DNA of 64,000 bases from Anisodus tanguticus (lineage: Eukaryota; Streptophyta; Magnoliopsida; Solanales; Solanaceae). The position numbers and the translations under genes were made by a program. The notes under the pieces were generated by a model, which did not search any database, was not told where the DNA came from, and saw nothing but the letters and a program-made list of their open reading frames with translations. Shown here one piece after another: positions 12,649 to 22,922 of the stretch; the first letter of the stretch is position 1, and every line of letters begins with the position of its first letter. Where the stretch lies: assembly GCA_034509755.1 (NCBI GenBank), contig CM067541.1, forward strand, positions 29,525,504-29,589,503, in the 5' to 3' direction.

Positions 12649-12660
12649 CTTAGATAGATG
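12649..12660 (-). promoter_or_regulatory. EPRV-A TATA box, module 1, mutated
   Basis: The minus strand reads CATCTATCTAAGG in place of CATCTATATAAGG. This module is also shortened. Only ~120 bp separate it from the primer site at 12,532, and a run of 14 T (plus strand, 12,573-12,586) marks the joint where the leader is missing. Confidence 0.6.
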
Positions 12661-12948
12661 ACCTCGGTTGTTCACTGTTCATTACTTTTCTCAAAAAGTC
12701 ATAAAGTAAATAGTAGTTGTTTTTCAGAAAGTCATAAAGTAAACAGTAATAAATAGTAATTGCTACAGTTTGTCTGTCGCTTTTTCAAAAAGTTGTTTGT
12801 CCTCTGCTTTGCTTTTTCAAAAGGTCATTTGTCTTTTTTTCAAAAGTCGTTTGTCTTATTTCTGCTTTGCTTTTGATAATGGTTTTCCAAGTGTCCTTTA
12901 TTCTTTTTCCGCCGAGTTGATTTTTTCACCGGTTCTTCTTGTCTTCTA

Positions 12949-13160
12949 GTAATCCTTTTTGGGTTGCAAGTAGTGAAAACTACGGGCTCCCCTGTTCAAA
13001 GTAATCATTTTTGGGCTACAAGTAGTAAATACTACGGGCTCCCCGTACAAAGTATTCATTTTGGGGCTGCAAGTAGTAAATACTACGGGATCCCCTGTTC
13101 AAGGTAATCATTTTTGGGCCGCAAGTAGTAAATACTACAAAGCTTCCGATTCTGTTGGGC
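12949..13160. repeat. Palindromic ~50 bp minisatellite, array A (4 units)
   Basis: Four units, each with a GTAGTAAATACTAC-type core and a following GGGCTCC block. The last unit changes into the shared boundary GTTGGGCTTCACATAGTAAG. The core has 6 bp inverted arms (GTAGTA/TACTAC) around two bases. Confidence 0.9.
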
Positions 13161-13512
13161 TTCACATAGTAAGCTACATGATCTCTTTTTGCTTGATAAT
13201 CAATAGGATCCCTATGCAATATTATTATTAAAATATTTTACAAAATTACATACATAGTTTGATATACACGTGTCGAAAAACTATTCCCCCAAAAATCATG
13301 CACGTAACTTATATAACCTAATTTTAGGTATAAAAGATACAATTTCAAACATATTTGCAAACACATTTTCAAATAGGTCGGTTCTTTTCTCTGGTATTAT
13401 GATATTCTCACCGATCAATTATAGACAAGACAGAGTTTAGCTAGACATATGGATTCTCAAGTGAAGAATTGTATAGAAATTTTGAATGTTTAATCAAAGT
13501 TACAAGAGGCTC

Positions 13513-13524
13513 CTTATATAGATG
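13513..13524 (-). promoter_or_regulatory. EPRV-A TATA box, module 2
   Basis: The minus strand reads CATCTATATAAGG, followed by GAGCCTCTTGTAAC. Upstream on that strand is a short conserved block with AAAAGTAATGAACAGTGAAC and CCGAGGTCAT, typical of the space just upstream of a pregenomic-RNA start. No array or ORF overlaps it. Confidence 0.65.
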
Positions 13525-13789
13525 ACCTCGGTTGTTCACTGTTCATTACTTTTCTCAAAAAGTCGTAAAGTAAATAGTAGTTGCTTTTCGTAAAGTCATA
13601 AAGTAAACAAGATAATAAATAGTAATTGTACAATTTGTCTGTTTGCTTTTTCAAAAGGGTGTTTGTCTCTTCTCGCTTTTTCAAAAGGTCGTTTGTCTTC
13701 TTTCTACTGACTTTTGATAATGGTTTTCCAGGTGTCCTTTATTCTTTTTCCGATAAGCTAATTTTTTCACCGGTTCTTCTTGTCTTGTA

Positions 13790-14200
13790 GTAATCATTTT
13801 TGGGTTACAAGTAGTGAAAAGTACAGGCTCCCTGTTCAAAGTAATCATTTTTGGGCTGCAAGTAGTAAATACTACGGGCTCCTGTACAAAGTATTCATTT
13901 TTGGGCTGCAAGTAGTAAATACTACGGGCTCCCTATTCAAGGTAATCATTTTTGGGCTGCAAGTAGTAAATACTACGGGCTCCCTGCTCAAGCTATTCAT
14001 TTTTGGGTTGCAAGTAGTAAATACTACGGGCTCCCCCCTGTACAAAGTATTCATTTTTGGGCTGCAAGTAGTAAATACTACAGGCTCCGGTTCAAGGTAA
14101 TCATTTTTGGGCTGCAAGTAGTAAATACTACGGGCTCCCTGTTCAAGGTAATCATTTTTGGGCTGCGGGTAGTAAATACTACGGGCTCCTAGTTCTGTTG
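13790..14200. repeat. Palindromic ~50 bp minisatellite, array B (8 units)
   Basis: Eight units, each beginning GTAATCATTTTTGGG or a close variant. The first unit has a degenerate core (GTAGTGAAAAGTAC). The order of unit variants matches array D one for one, so B and D are copies of each other within the higher-order repeat. Open frames across it on both strands are translations of the repeat. Confidence 0.92.
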
Positions 14201-14556
14201 GGCTTCACATAGTAAGCTACATTATCCCTTTGTTTTGATAATCAATAGGATCCCTATGCAATATTATTATTAAAATATTTTACAAAATTACATACATAGT
14301 TTGATATACACGTGCCGAAAAACTATTTCCCCCAAAAATCATGCACATAACTTATATATCCTAATTTTAGGAATAAAAGATACAATTTCAAACATATTTG
14401 CAAACATATTTTCAAATAGGTCAGTTCTTTTCTCTGGTATTATGATATTCTCACCGATCTTGATTATAGACAAGAGAGAGTTTAGCTAGACATATGGATT
14501 CTCAAGTGAAGAATTGTATAGAAGTTTTTGAATGTTTAATCAGGTTACAAGAGGCT

Positions 14557-14568
14557 CCTTATATAGAT
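14557..14568 (-). promoter_or_regulatory. EPRV-A TATA box, module 3
   Basis: Intact CATCTATATAAGG on the minus strand in the same context as module 2. Confidence 0.65.
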
Positions 14569-14862
14569 GACCTCGGATGTTCACTGTTCATTACTTTTCT
14601 CAAAAAGTCGTAAAGTAAATAGTAGTTGCTTTTCAGAAAGTCATAAAGTAAACAGTAATAAATAGTAATTGCTACAATTTTTCTGCTCCTTTTTCAAAAA
14701 GTTGTTTGTCCTCTCCTGCTTTTTCAAAAGGTCGTTTGTCCTCTGCTGCTTTTTTAAAAGGTCGTTTGTCTTCTTTCTGCTGCTTTTGATAATGGTTTTC
14801 CAAGTGTCCTTTATTCTTTTTCCGCTGAGCTGATTTTTTCACCGGCTCTTATTGTCTTGTAG

Positions 14863-15018
14863 TAATCTTTTTTGGGTTACAAGTAGTGAAAACTACAGGC
14901 TCCCGGTTTAAAGTAATCATTTTTGGGTGCAAGTAGTTAATACTACGGGCTCCCCATTCAAGGTAATCATTTTTGGGTGCAAGTAGTAAATACTACGGGG
15001 TTCCAGATTCTGTTGGGC
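14863..15018. repeat. Palindromic ~50 bp minisatellite, array C (3 units)
   Basis: Three units with the same GTAGT-A/T-AATACTAC core. The short array pairs with array E as the other half of the higher-order repeat. It ends at the GTTGGGCTTCACATAG boundary. Confidence 0.9.
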
Positions 15019-15368
15019 TTCACATAGTAAGCTACATGATCTCTTTTTGCTGATAATCAATAGGATCCCTATGCAATATTATTATTAAAATATTTTACAA
15101 AATTACATACATAGTTTGATATACACGTGTCGAAAAACTATTCCCCCAAAAATCATGCACGTAACTTATATAACCTAATTTTAGGTATAAAAGATACAAT
15201 TTCAAACATATTTGCAAACACATTTTCAAATAGGTCAGTTCTTTTCTCTGGTATTATGATATTCTCACCGATCAATTATAGACAAGACAGAGTTTAGCTA
15301 GACATATGGATTCTCAAGTGAAGAATTGTATAGAAATTTTGAATGTTTAATCAGGTTACAAGAGGCTC

Positions 15369-15380
15369 CTTATATAGATG
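15369..15380 (-). promoter_or_regulatory. EPRV-A TATA box, module 4
   Basis: Intact CATCTATATAAGG on the minus strand in the same context. Confidence 0.65.
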
Positions 15381-15643
15381 ACCTCGGTTGTTCACTGTTC
15401 ATTACTTTTCTCAAAAAGTCGTAAAGTAAATAGTAGTTGCTTTTCAGAAAGTCATAAAGTAAACAGTAATAAATAGTAATTGGTACAATTTGTCTGCTGC
15501 TTTTTCAAAAGGGTGTTTGTCCTCTTCTGCTTTTTCAAAAGGTCGTTTGTCTTCTTTCTACAGCTTTTGATAATGGTTTTCCAGGTGTCCTTTATTCTTT
15601 TTCCGATAAGCTAATTTTTTCACCGGTTCTTCTTGTCTTGTAG

Positions 15644-16050
15644 TAATCTTTTTTGGGTTACAAGTAGTGAAAACTACGGGCTCCCTGTTCAAAGTAATCA
15701 TTTTGGGCTGCAAGTAGTAAATACTACGGGCTCCCTGTACAAAGTATTCATTTTTGGGCTGCAAGGAGTAAATACTACAGGCTCCCTATTCAAGGTAATC
15801 ATTTTTGGGCTTCAAGTAGTAAATACTACAGGCTCCCTGCTCAAGCTAATCATTTTTGGGTTGCAAGTAGTAAATACTACAGGCTCCCTGTACAAAGTAT
15901 TCATTTTTGGGCTGCAAGTAGTAAATACTACAGGCTCCGGTTCAAGGTAATCATTTTTGGGCTGCAAGTAGTAAATACTACGGGCTCCCTGTTCAAGGTA
16001 ATCATTTTTGGGTGCAAGTAGTAAATACTACGGGCTCCTAGTTCTGTTGG
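15644..16050. repeat. Palindromic ~50 bp minisatellite, array D (8 units)
   Basis: Eight units in the same order of variants as array B, including the shared shortened sixth unit ending CTCCGGTTCAAG. One unit has a GGAGTAAATACTAC core, where the arm is broken by one base. Confidence 0.92.
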
Positions 16051-16407
16051 GCTTCACATAGTAAGATACATGATCCCTTTGTTTTGATAATCAATAGGAT
16101 CCCTATGCAATATTATTATTAAAATATTTTACAAAATTACATACATAGTTTGATATACACGTGCCGAAAAACTATTTCCCCCAAAAATCATGCACATAAC
16201 TTATATATCCTAATTTTAGGAATAAAAGATACAATTTCAAACATATTTGCAAACATATTTTCAAATAGGTCGGTTCTTTTCTCTCGGTATTATGATATTC
16301 TCACCGATCTTGATTATAGACAAGAGAGAGTTTAGCTAGACATATGGATTCTCAAGTGAAGAATTGTATAGAAGTTTTTGAATGTTTAATCGAGTTACAA
16401 GAGGCTC

Positions 16408-16419
16408 CTTATATAGATG
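16408..16419 (-). promoter_or_regulatory. EPRV-A TATA box, module 5
   Basis: Intact CATCTATATAAGG on the minus strand. This is the copy closest to the end of the viral coding region. If only one were ancestral, this position after array E would fit a single-module genome. Confidence 0.65.
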
Positions 16420-16725
16420 ACCTCGGATGTTCTTTGTTCATTACTTTTCTCAAAAAGTCGTAAAGTAAATAGTAGTTGCTTTTCGAGAAAGTCATAAAGT
16501 AAATGTGATAATAAATTGTAATTGCTACAATTTTTCTGCTCCTTTTTCAAAAAGTTGTTTGTCCTCTCGCTTTGCTTTTTCAAAAGGTCGTTTGTCCTCT
16601 GTTGCTTTTTCAAAAGGTCGTTTGTCTTCTTTTCTCTTTGCTTTTGATAATGGTTTTCCAAGTGTCCTTTATTCTTTTTCCGCATTTGAGCTGATTTTTT
16701 TCACCGGCTCTTATTGTCTTGTAGT

Positions 16726-16985
16726 AATCTTTTTTGGGTTACAAGTAGTGAAAACTACGGGCTCCCAGTTTAAAGTAATCATTTTTGGGTGCAAGTAGTT
16801 AATACTACAAAGCTTCGTAAAAAGTATTCATTTTTTGGGTGCAAGTAGTAAATACTACGATCTCCTGTTCAAGGTAATCATTTTTGGGCTGCAAGTAGTA
16901 AATACTACGGGCTCTCTGTTCAAGGTAATCATTTTTGGGCTGCAAGTAATAAATACTACGGGCTCCTAGTTCGTTGGGCTTCACA
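16726..16985. repeat. Palindromic ~50 bp minisatellite, array E (5 units)
   Basis: Five units and the array nearest the last viral ORF on the minus strand, so it should be the first part of the non-coding region after coding ends. The boundary motif GTTGGGCTTCACATAG follows at ~16,974. Confidence 0.9.
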
Positions 16986-17114
16986 TAGTAAGCTACATGA
17001 TCCCTTTGTTCGATAATCAATAGGATCCCTATGCAAAAGGATCGAGTTTTCTCCTTTTTTGTCACATTAGTAGTGATGGTAGGCCTGGTGTTTATCACAG
17101 GTCTTTTGTTTTGT

Positions 17115-18097
17115 CCAATTATTCTTTGGTATTGTTCGATGGTTTTCTTGCATGTTTGTATTTTATATTGACTATTTTTTCATGCATGTTGCTTAGTCTT
17201 GTGGTATCTTGAGTCATGATATCATTGTCATAGTACAAGGTAATAATGTCCTCAACTTCTCCTCCCTTTGAATCTCCAATTATGCATGCCTTTTTCGCCC
17301 TTCGCATGTCTTCTATCCTGGTTTTCAATGTGATTAATCTGAATGTTCTTTTCGCACTTAGTCATTCTTGGAATTTATCCAAAGTGCAAGGGATCTTTTT
17401 GTTCGAGGGTTTTCATCGTCTCCGTGATTGTACTATTTTTCCCCATTTTGAATATCGACATATTACAATTGGTTTGCCAGTTAAATCAAAGGATGCGTCA
17501 AATACCGTATTCCGTATATTCTTTTTCCAAATGACTCCATCATTAATATTGTGGATTCCACAATAATACTTGGTAGTTTTTCAATATTGCTCATATTTTC
17601 ATCGACTACTAGTTTGTCAATAAATCCATAGGTGAATAGTTTTGATACCACCTCTCGGATTTGCTTGCTCACCTTGCATATAAATCTTGGATACCGCTCA
17701 TTTTTGCAATTGCGTATAATATGAGGGTTAGTCTTATAATCATAGAATTTGTTAATCTTCTCATAAACGCCGATATACTCGGGTGTGTACTTCGGTTTAT
17801 CGCCATTGATATGGATGATGAAGAAGATGGTATAGTTGATGGCATGTTTGCTAATTTCGATATAAATGGCCCTATGGTGAGGTTTTCTGGTTTTTTCGGT
17901 GTGGTAGTATGTGTTCGGATGATGATGATTCACTTTGTATGCTCTTTCACGGTTATCAAGTCGTTTATAGCTTCTCTAAGTCGATTGATAGTGTTGGTAT
18001 TTTCTTGTAATCTGGTAATAAGGATTTCATTGGTTTGTATAAGGGATTGTATGGCTTTAGTAATATACTCTTCGATCTTGTCATTGTTTTTCGACAT
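17115..18097 (-). pseudogene. Last EPRV-A ORF, transactivator/viroplasmin position
   Basis: The ORF begins at an ATG (first base 18,097) two bases after the TAA of the RT polyprotein, on the minus strand. The N-terminus (MSKNNDKIEEYITKA) is predicted helical. A 150-codon open stretch covers 17,481-17,933 and a further 69 codons cover 17,119-17,328, in different frames. The order RT-RNase H then this ORF then the large intergenic region is that of caulimoviruses and soymoviruses, where the gene here encodes the translation transactivator/inclusion-body protein. I assign it by position, because I could not see a clear diagnostic motif. Stops and frameshifts break it near 17,930 and 17,480. Confidence 0.5.
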
Positions 18098-18099
18098 TA

Positions 18100-20228
18100 T
18101 TATATCTCGCTAAGAAAATCGGCTAAAACATTTTTAGTTCCAGATATATTCTTAACAATAAAGTCATAACAACAAAAGAAAGATTGCCATTTTCTCCTTT
18201 TATTCAATTCTGGTAAGGGATCTATTTTATTTGTAATAAAAGCCTTTACCAGGTATTATCGTTCTAACAATAAATTTTACTCGTAATAAGTGGTAATGAA
18301 ATCTTTTTATTCGAATTTTACCGCTAATAATTCATTTTCGTTTATATGATAATTTTTTTCATTTGGTTTTCATGTTCCTCCTCCGTGTCCACATATAAGT
18401 GGTTTTTCTTTATCTATATCCTCTTTATCATAGGCTATGAGGACTTCTCCCCATCCTATATCACTTGCATCGGTGAAAAGTTCTAGTTGGTCCTTTTCGG
18501 TTGGTATTCTGTGTTTTGGTAATGATTTTACTTTCTCTTTGATGTCTTTTATAGCCTTAGTGTGTTCTTGTTTCCATTCAAATGTTATGTTTTTCTTTAT
18601 TAAATCTTGTAGTGGTTTTCTCAAGAGTGGTAGATCCTTTATGTGATCTTGTAGTTGTAATCCTTGGTTATCTATGATATATCCTAAATATTCAATATTG
18701 TTTTTAAATATTTCGGATTTCTTTTACGATAATAGTATACCGTGTTGTTTTATAGTTGTTATAAATTTTTCTAGGTGTTTTATATGATCATTTAGATTAT
18801 CACTAAATATTAATATGTCATCGACATATACTATACCAAAGTTTGTCAATGCTCTAAACACTGATCCATCCTTCTTTGGAATATTTGTGGTGCATTTTTT
18901 AATCCAAAGGGTAATACGTTCCATTCATAGTGTCCTTAAGGGGCACTAAAATTTTATAGGGGTTTTGATTCTTTGGTCAGTTTTATTTGCCAAAAACCGC
19001 TTTTACAGTCAAATTTGCTAAACCATTTTTTATTTCCTAGACTGTTAATGAGGTTTCTTTTATATGGTAAAAAATATCCGTCGAATATAGTCTTTTTGTT
19101 TAGTTCTCTATAATCTATTACCATTCTGGCTTTTCCTCTTTTCTGTTCGCTATGCTTCCTTACTAAAAAGGTTGGGCTGCTATGTGGGATTTTACTTTCT
19201 TGTATTAATTTTAAATCTAATAATTCATTTAGTTGGGTTTCAAATTCCTTTTGGTCTATTGGGCTATATCTCGATAGGATTAGATCTAACTATATCATTT
19301 TCATTTATCAGCTTGATTCCTGCATATATTTTTTCTTTTTCCCATAGCTGAATTGGATTTTCTCCAAAGTTTATTTTTAATGTATTCAGATATTTTTCTT
19401 TTAATAGTTGTAGGTTATTATTCCTATGATTCTTTATAATACATAATCTCAAGGTGTGTATTGGTAATATTCTTTTTAATACTATCCATTTATTACATGG
19501 TGTTTGTAAGCTAAAAGTGTTACTATCTATAACTTGTGTTTTAAAATAATCTAGGAAGTTATTTCCTAACAACACTTGTTGTTTCATATTATCCAATTGG
19601 TAATCTGAATATAGTTTTTCCTAATATTATTCTCATGTTTTTCGCTATTACGTCTAATTCTTTTGATTGCTCATTAAATCCGATACCTTAGCCCTATGTA
19701 TTCTTGTTCTTTTCCATCTATGCGATTCTAATACATCTTTTCTTGCTAAGCATAAATCGCTCCGCTATCAATAAAGATTTTTTGTTTTATCATTTTATTA
19801 GGCTTGTATTCTATATGGGCTTCTATATAGATTGCTACCATTTATCCAATATTCATATCACTTAACCTCTGTTGGAGGTCTTCATCCTGTTCATATTCTT
19901 TTACTTCTTGACTAATATCTTTATCAATCATTAGTATTTGTATTTGTCTTCTTATCTCAACAAGTCTCCAGTTTATTTCGCTTATTCTTTCCATTATTCT
20001 CCCAAGGTTTTTCGTAACCTTTTTATGTCTATCCAAATAATATTTGTTTCTGTTTCATTAGTAGTTGAAGTTATAACTAATTTGTATCTAGTATATTGGT
20101 CACATTGCATCCAAGTAATCTCTTTCCTCTAGTAATTTGTTTTTCTCTCCTCCTAATGCGTTCATTTTATTCGAAGTAGTTTCACTTTCGATTGTTGGTT
20201 TACGATTGTTGGTTAATGAACTGGACAT
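18100..20228 (-). pseudogene. EPRV-A polyprotein: aspartic protease, reverse transcriptase, RNase H
   Basis: The frame starts at an ATG at 20,228 (minus), three bases after the coat-protein stop, and ends in two TAAs at about 18,100. An N-terminal helical segment (to ~19,850) precedes the protease, whose DSGA active site lies at 19,758-19,769. The LLGNNFLDYF motif near 19,560 is the second retropepsin signature. Reverse transcriptase fingers and palm run from ~19,260. The YVDD box is at 18,817-18,828, followed by ILIFSDN. RNase H has the TDASDIGWG motif at about 18,449-18,474. The C-terminal piece ends in ADFLSEI. The protein would replicate the genome by reverse transcription of pregenomic RNA. 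In-frame stops lie just after the protease motif, before the RT and within RNase H, so the gene is dead. Confidence 0.88.
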
Positions 20229-20233
20229 TTTCT

Positions 20234-22220
20234 AGGTCGATTCATTTTCTTCATCTGTTTGACTATTATAAAAGTCTTCATATTCATACCATTTATCATT
20301 GTCTTCTTTAATCTGTTGTAAGCTCATTATAAATTGTGTTGTGTTTATGTATTTTATTCCTTTTTTCTTTAGTTTTGGGCATTTGTTAGCATAATGTCCC
20401 TTCTCATTGCAGTTCCAACATGTACATTCTTTCGCTTTTTCTGTGTTAATAGGTTTTACGTATTTTATTTTCCTAAATTTTCTCTTATATCTAAATTTTC
20501 TTTTGGTTTCGGGATATTTTTATACCTTTTAAATCTCTTTTTTCTGTAAGGTCCGTAATAAGGTTTATAATTCTGTTTATTATGATAGCCTTTATAATTG
20601 TTATTTTTTTTGTATCTCTTTGTTTGATATCTTTTGTTACTCTTTTTATATTTTTTTCTCTTTTCTTTTGTCATCACATCCGAATACTAATCTCTTTTTT
20701 CGTGAATCCACATATTTCTCTTAATCCTAATTTTTTATCCTTTTTAATTTTTTGTTGCATCCTAAATTCTTCGCATTTTCTCATTAAGTATGCCCTTAGT
20801 ACTCGTATTTTTTCCCCTAAGGTGTTTTCTTTTGGTTCTAGTTGGGTGTATTCTTTTGATAGTTCGGTATTATACGGTGTTGGTAGATGGTCATAATAAA
20901 GTTGTTGGTATATAAGCCCTTCTTCCGGAAAGAATCTCGCTTCATAGAAGAACTTGCTAAAACTAATCATATATTCTGGTAATTTATTAATCTTACAACA
21001 TTTCATATTGTTTAGACTCATTATTATTTCAATTTTTCTTTCTGCAAATACGTTTTCTCTGGCTACTAGCCATTTTTCCCCTAAAAATTCTCTTTTTAGT
21101 ATAATGTCAAATATCATTAGCATAGATTTCCAGTCTGTTGCATGACTAAGTACTTCTCCTCTTAGTTGATATGCTATAGATTCTATCCAGTATGCTACTT
21201 TTCCAATTAGTGTTCTACATATTAATTCGTACATATATTCTAGGTTTTCCGTATGTGTAGAGTTCATTATAGCTATATACATTCCAAGATTCCAATCTAT
21301 TATTCTTCTTCCTATTTCTTGTTCATCATAAACGTTATCTAAGTCTAGAAAGTATCCGTTGTAATTTACTCCTTGTGCCATTGATCCTACAAATTCTCCG
21401 AATTCTGCTTGTTGTCCCGTTGTCCGTGGTTTGGTAATCTAGTTCTTTTTCTTTCTATTATTTCTAGGTTGGGATCTACTAGTTCCTTTTCGGGATAATC
21501 ATTAGCATCTTCATTTATTATATCTGGTCTATTATATTCTTCTTCTATGTCACTCTCAGGTTCTTCTTCTATAATAGCATTTACTCTTCTTTTTTTTTTG
21601 TAGAGATTTCATTATCTGGTTGTTTTCTTTTATTATTTCTGAGTTTTCTTCATTTTCTACTTCCTCTATAAACTCTACTACTCTTATTTCGTGGTTATCT
21701 GGTTTATCGTTATTGTCCGAATCACTGTCAGTTTTTTCATTACTGCTAGTACTTTCATCGCTGGTGTTTCTTCTTACCTTCTTTTTTCCTTTTAACCTTC
21801 TTACTTGTTCCCTAAGTATTTGCATTTCCTCTTTTAATTCTTCTAGTTCTTGTTTTGTTTTCTTGTTTTTCTAGTTTTCTGTTGGTTTCGTTTAATTCTT
21901 CCTTCATTTGTTTTATTTCTACCTTTGCTTCTTTTAATATCTCTTTTGTATCTCTAAACTTGTATTTGTATTTTTTGTACTTATCGTACCATTCTTCATT
22001 GCTATGTAATTTTAACCTAGTATTTTCTATTTTTAATTCGGCTATTTCTAACTCTTGTTTATCCAATTTTAAGTTTAGATATTTGTAGGTTGTTTTTTCT
22101 ACATTCTTTAGATAAATATTATCTTCTTTTGAATCTGTATCTTCTTTTGGTGTTCGTTTCTTTATTGGTTCATACTTATATTTTTCTTTTTCTATGATCT
22201 TTTTTCCATTATTTCTCAAA
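20234..22220 (-). pseudogene. EPRV-A coat protein with CCHC zinc knuckle
   Basis: On the minus strand the region reads as a lysine- and glutamate-rich coiled-coil N-terminus (21,812-22,219), an acidic serine/aspartate-rich stretch (21,556-21,825), and a 235-codon core (20,674-21,381). A very basic Lys/Arg/Tyr segment (20,465-20,677) follows, then a CCHC knuckle, CWNCNEKGHYANKC, at about 20,382-20,427. The ORF ends in TAG at 20,232-20,234. This order (acidic N-terminus, core, basic region, knuckle) is that of caulimovirus/soymovirus coat proteins, which package the DNA and bind pregenomic RNA. Frameshifts occur near 21,820, 21,560 and 20,675. No clean ATG is visible at the upstream end, since the open frame there begins after a TAA near 22,240. 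Confidence 0.82.
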
Positions 22221-22264
22221 AACGTAAGTACACTTTGGGTATATTAAGTTTTTGTTTTTCTATT

Positions 22265-22922
22265 AAAATTCTCCTTTTTTATTTAATATTTTTAGACCTT
22301 CTAATGTTTTTTCTACTTGAGATGATAATTTTGGTTTCATTTTACTTATATCTACCATTATGGGTTTTTTTACTTCTTCTCCATGCATCTATTGGTACTA
22401 TTTTTCGGGTTCTCCTGTGGTAGTTTTAATTATTGTATTTTCTCTACTAGTGCTAGGTTTGTTGTCTCCTGCTACCTCTTTACCTTTGTTTTTGTCTTCT
22501 AATATCATATTAATTTTTTCTAATATTATTTTAAATGTTGGTATTTCAGATACATTCCATAGATTAGTCAGTTCTTCTCTCATCATTTGTTGGGTACGTT
22601 TCTAATTTTCTTTTATTTCATCTGTCATTGTTATAGTCTTGTTTTGTTTTTCTTTTACTATTATCTCTTCCCGTAGTTCTTGTATCTTTTCGTTATTATT
22701 AGTCGAATTATTTATTCTTTTCTTCCATCCATTTCTCATATCTATCCATATTTTATCAAACTTATCACATTTTTGTTCTAATCTTTCTATTTTATTTTCT
22801 AGTTTAGTTTCTTTTGCTTTGTACTTTAAGTATTTCGGTTGGGAAAATATTTCTCTGATAAGACTTGTCCTTATTTCCTTCAATTTTAGTTTTTTCTTTA
22901 TTATCTCCTCTTGTATACTCAT
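22265..22922 (-). pseudogene. EPRV-A coiled-coil ORF between movement and coat protein genes
   Basis: The ATG at 22,922 overlaps the TGA of the preceding ORF as ATGA, a hallmark of compact pararetrovirus gene junctions. The first 106 codons are dense in Lys/Glu/Ile/Leu heptads (for example LENKIERLEQKCDKFDKIW) and predict a long coiled coil. One in-frame stop near 22,602 breaks it. A second 62-codon stretch (22,398-22,586) ends in a Ser/Thr-rich tail. By position it may correspond to the vector-transmission or virion-associated proteins of caulimoviruses, which are also coiled-coil proteins. That is inference from order and shape only. Confidence 0.55.

Larger units (their letters stand above)
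12587..17036 (-). repeat. EPRV-A non-coding region amplified as a higher-order repeat
   Basis: Five tandem copies of a promoter-leader-minisatellite module can be marked by GGATTCTCAAGTGAAG at 12,587, 13,451, 14,496, 15,308 and 16,346. Spacings are 864, 1,045, 812 and 1,038 bp. The alternation gives a dimeric higher-order period of ~1,850 bp (13,451 to 15,308; 14,496 to 16,346). On the minus strand each module has a TATA region, a ~350 bp AT-rich leader with no long frame, then an array of ~50 bp units. The block lies between the last viral ORF (ends ~17,115) and the next primer site (12,532), the place of the large intergenic region in caulimovirids. A sixth, isolated piece lies at 25,333-25,620. 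Confidence 0.9.

Noticed and set aside
13780..14117. Open frames of ~80-106 codons on both strands (also 15,633-15,950)
   Set aside because: They are translations of the ~50 bp palindromic repeat, whose unit length often keeps a frame open. The repeated NTTGS-type residues have no protein meaning.
12949..16985. CRISPR-like arrays of ~50 bp units
   Set aside because: There are no unique spacers, since the whole unit repeats. The context is a plant pararetrovirus and no cas-like gene is present.
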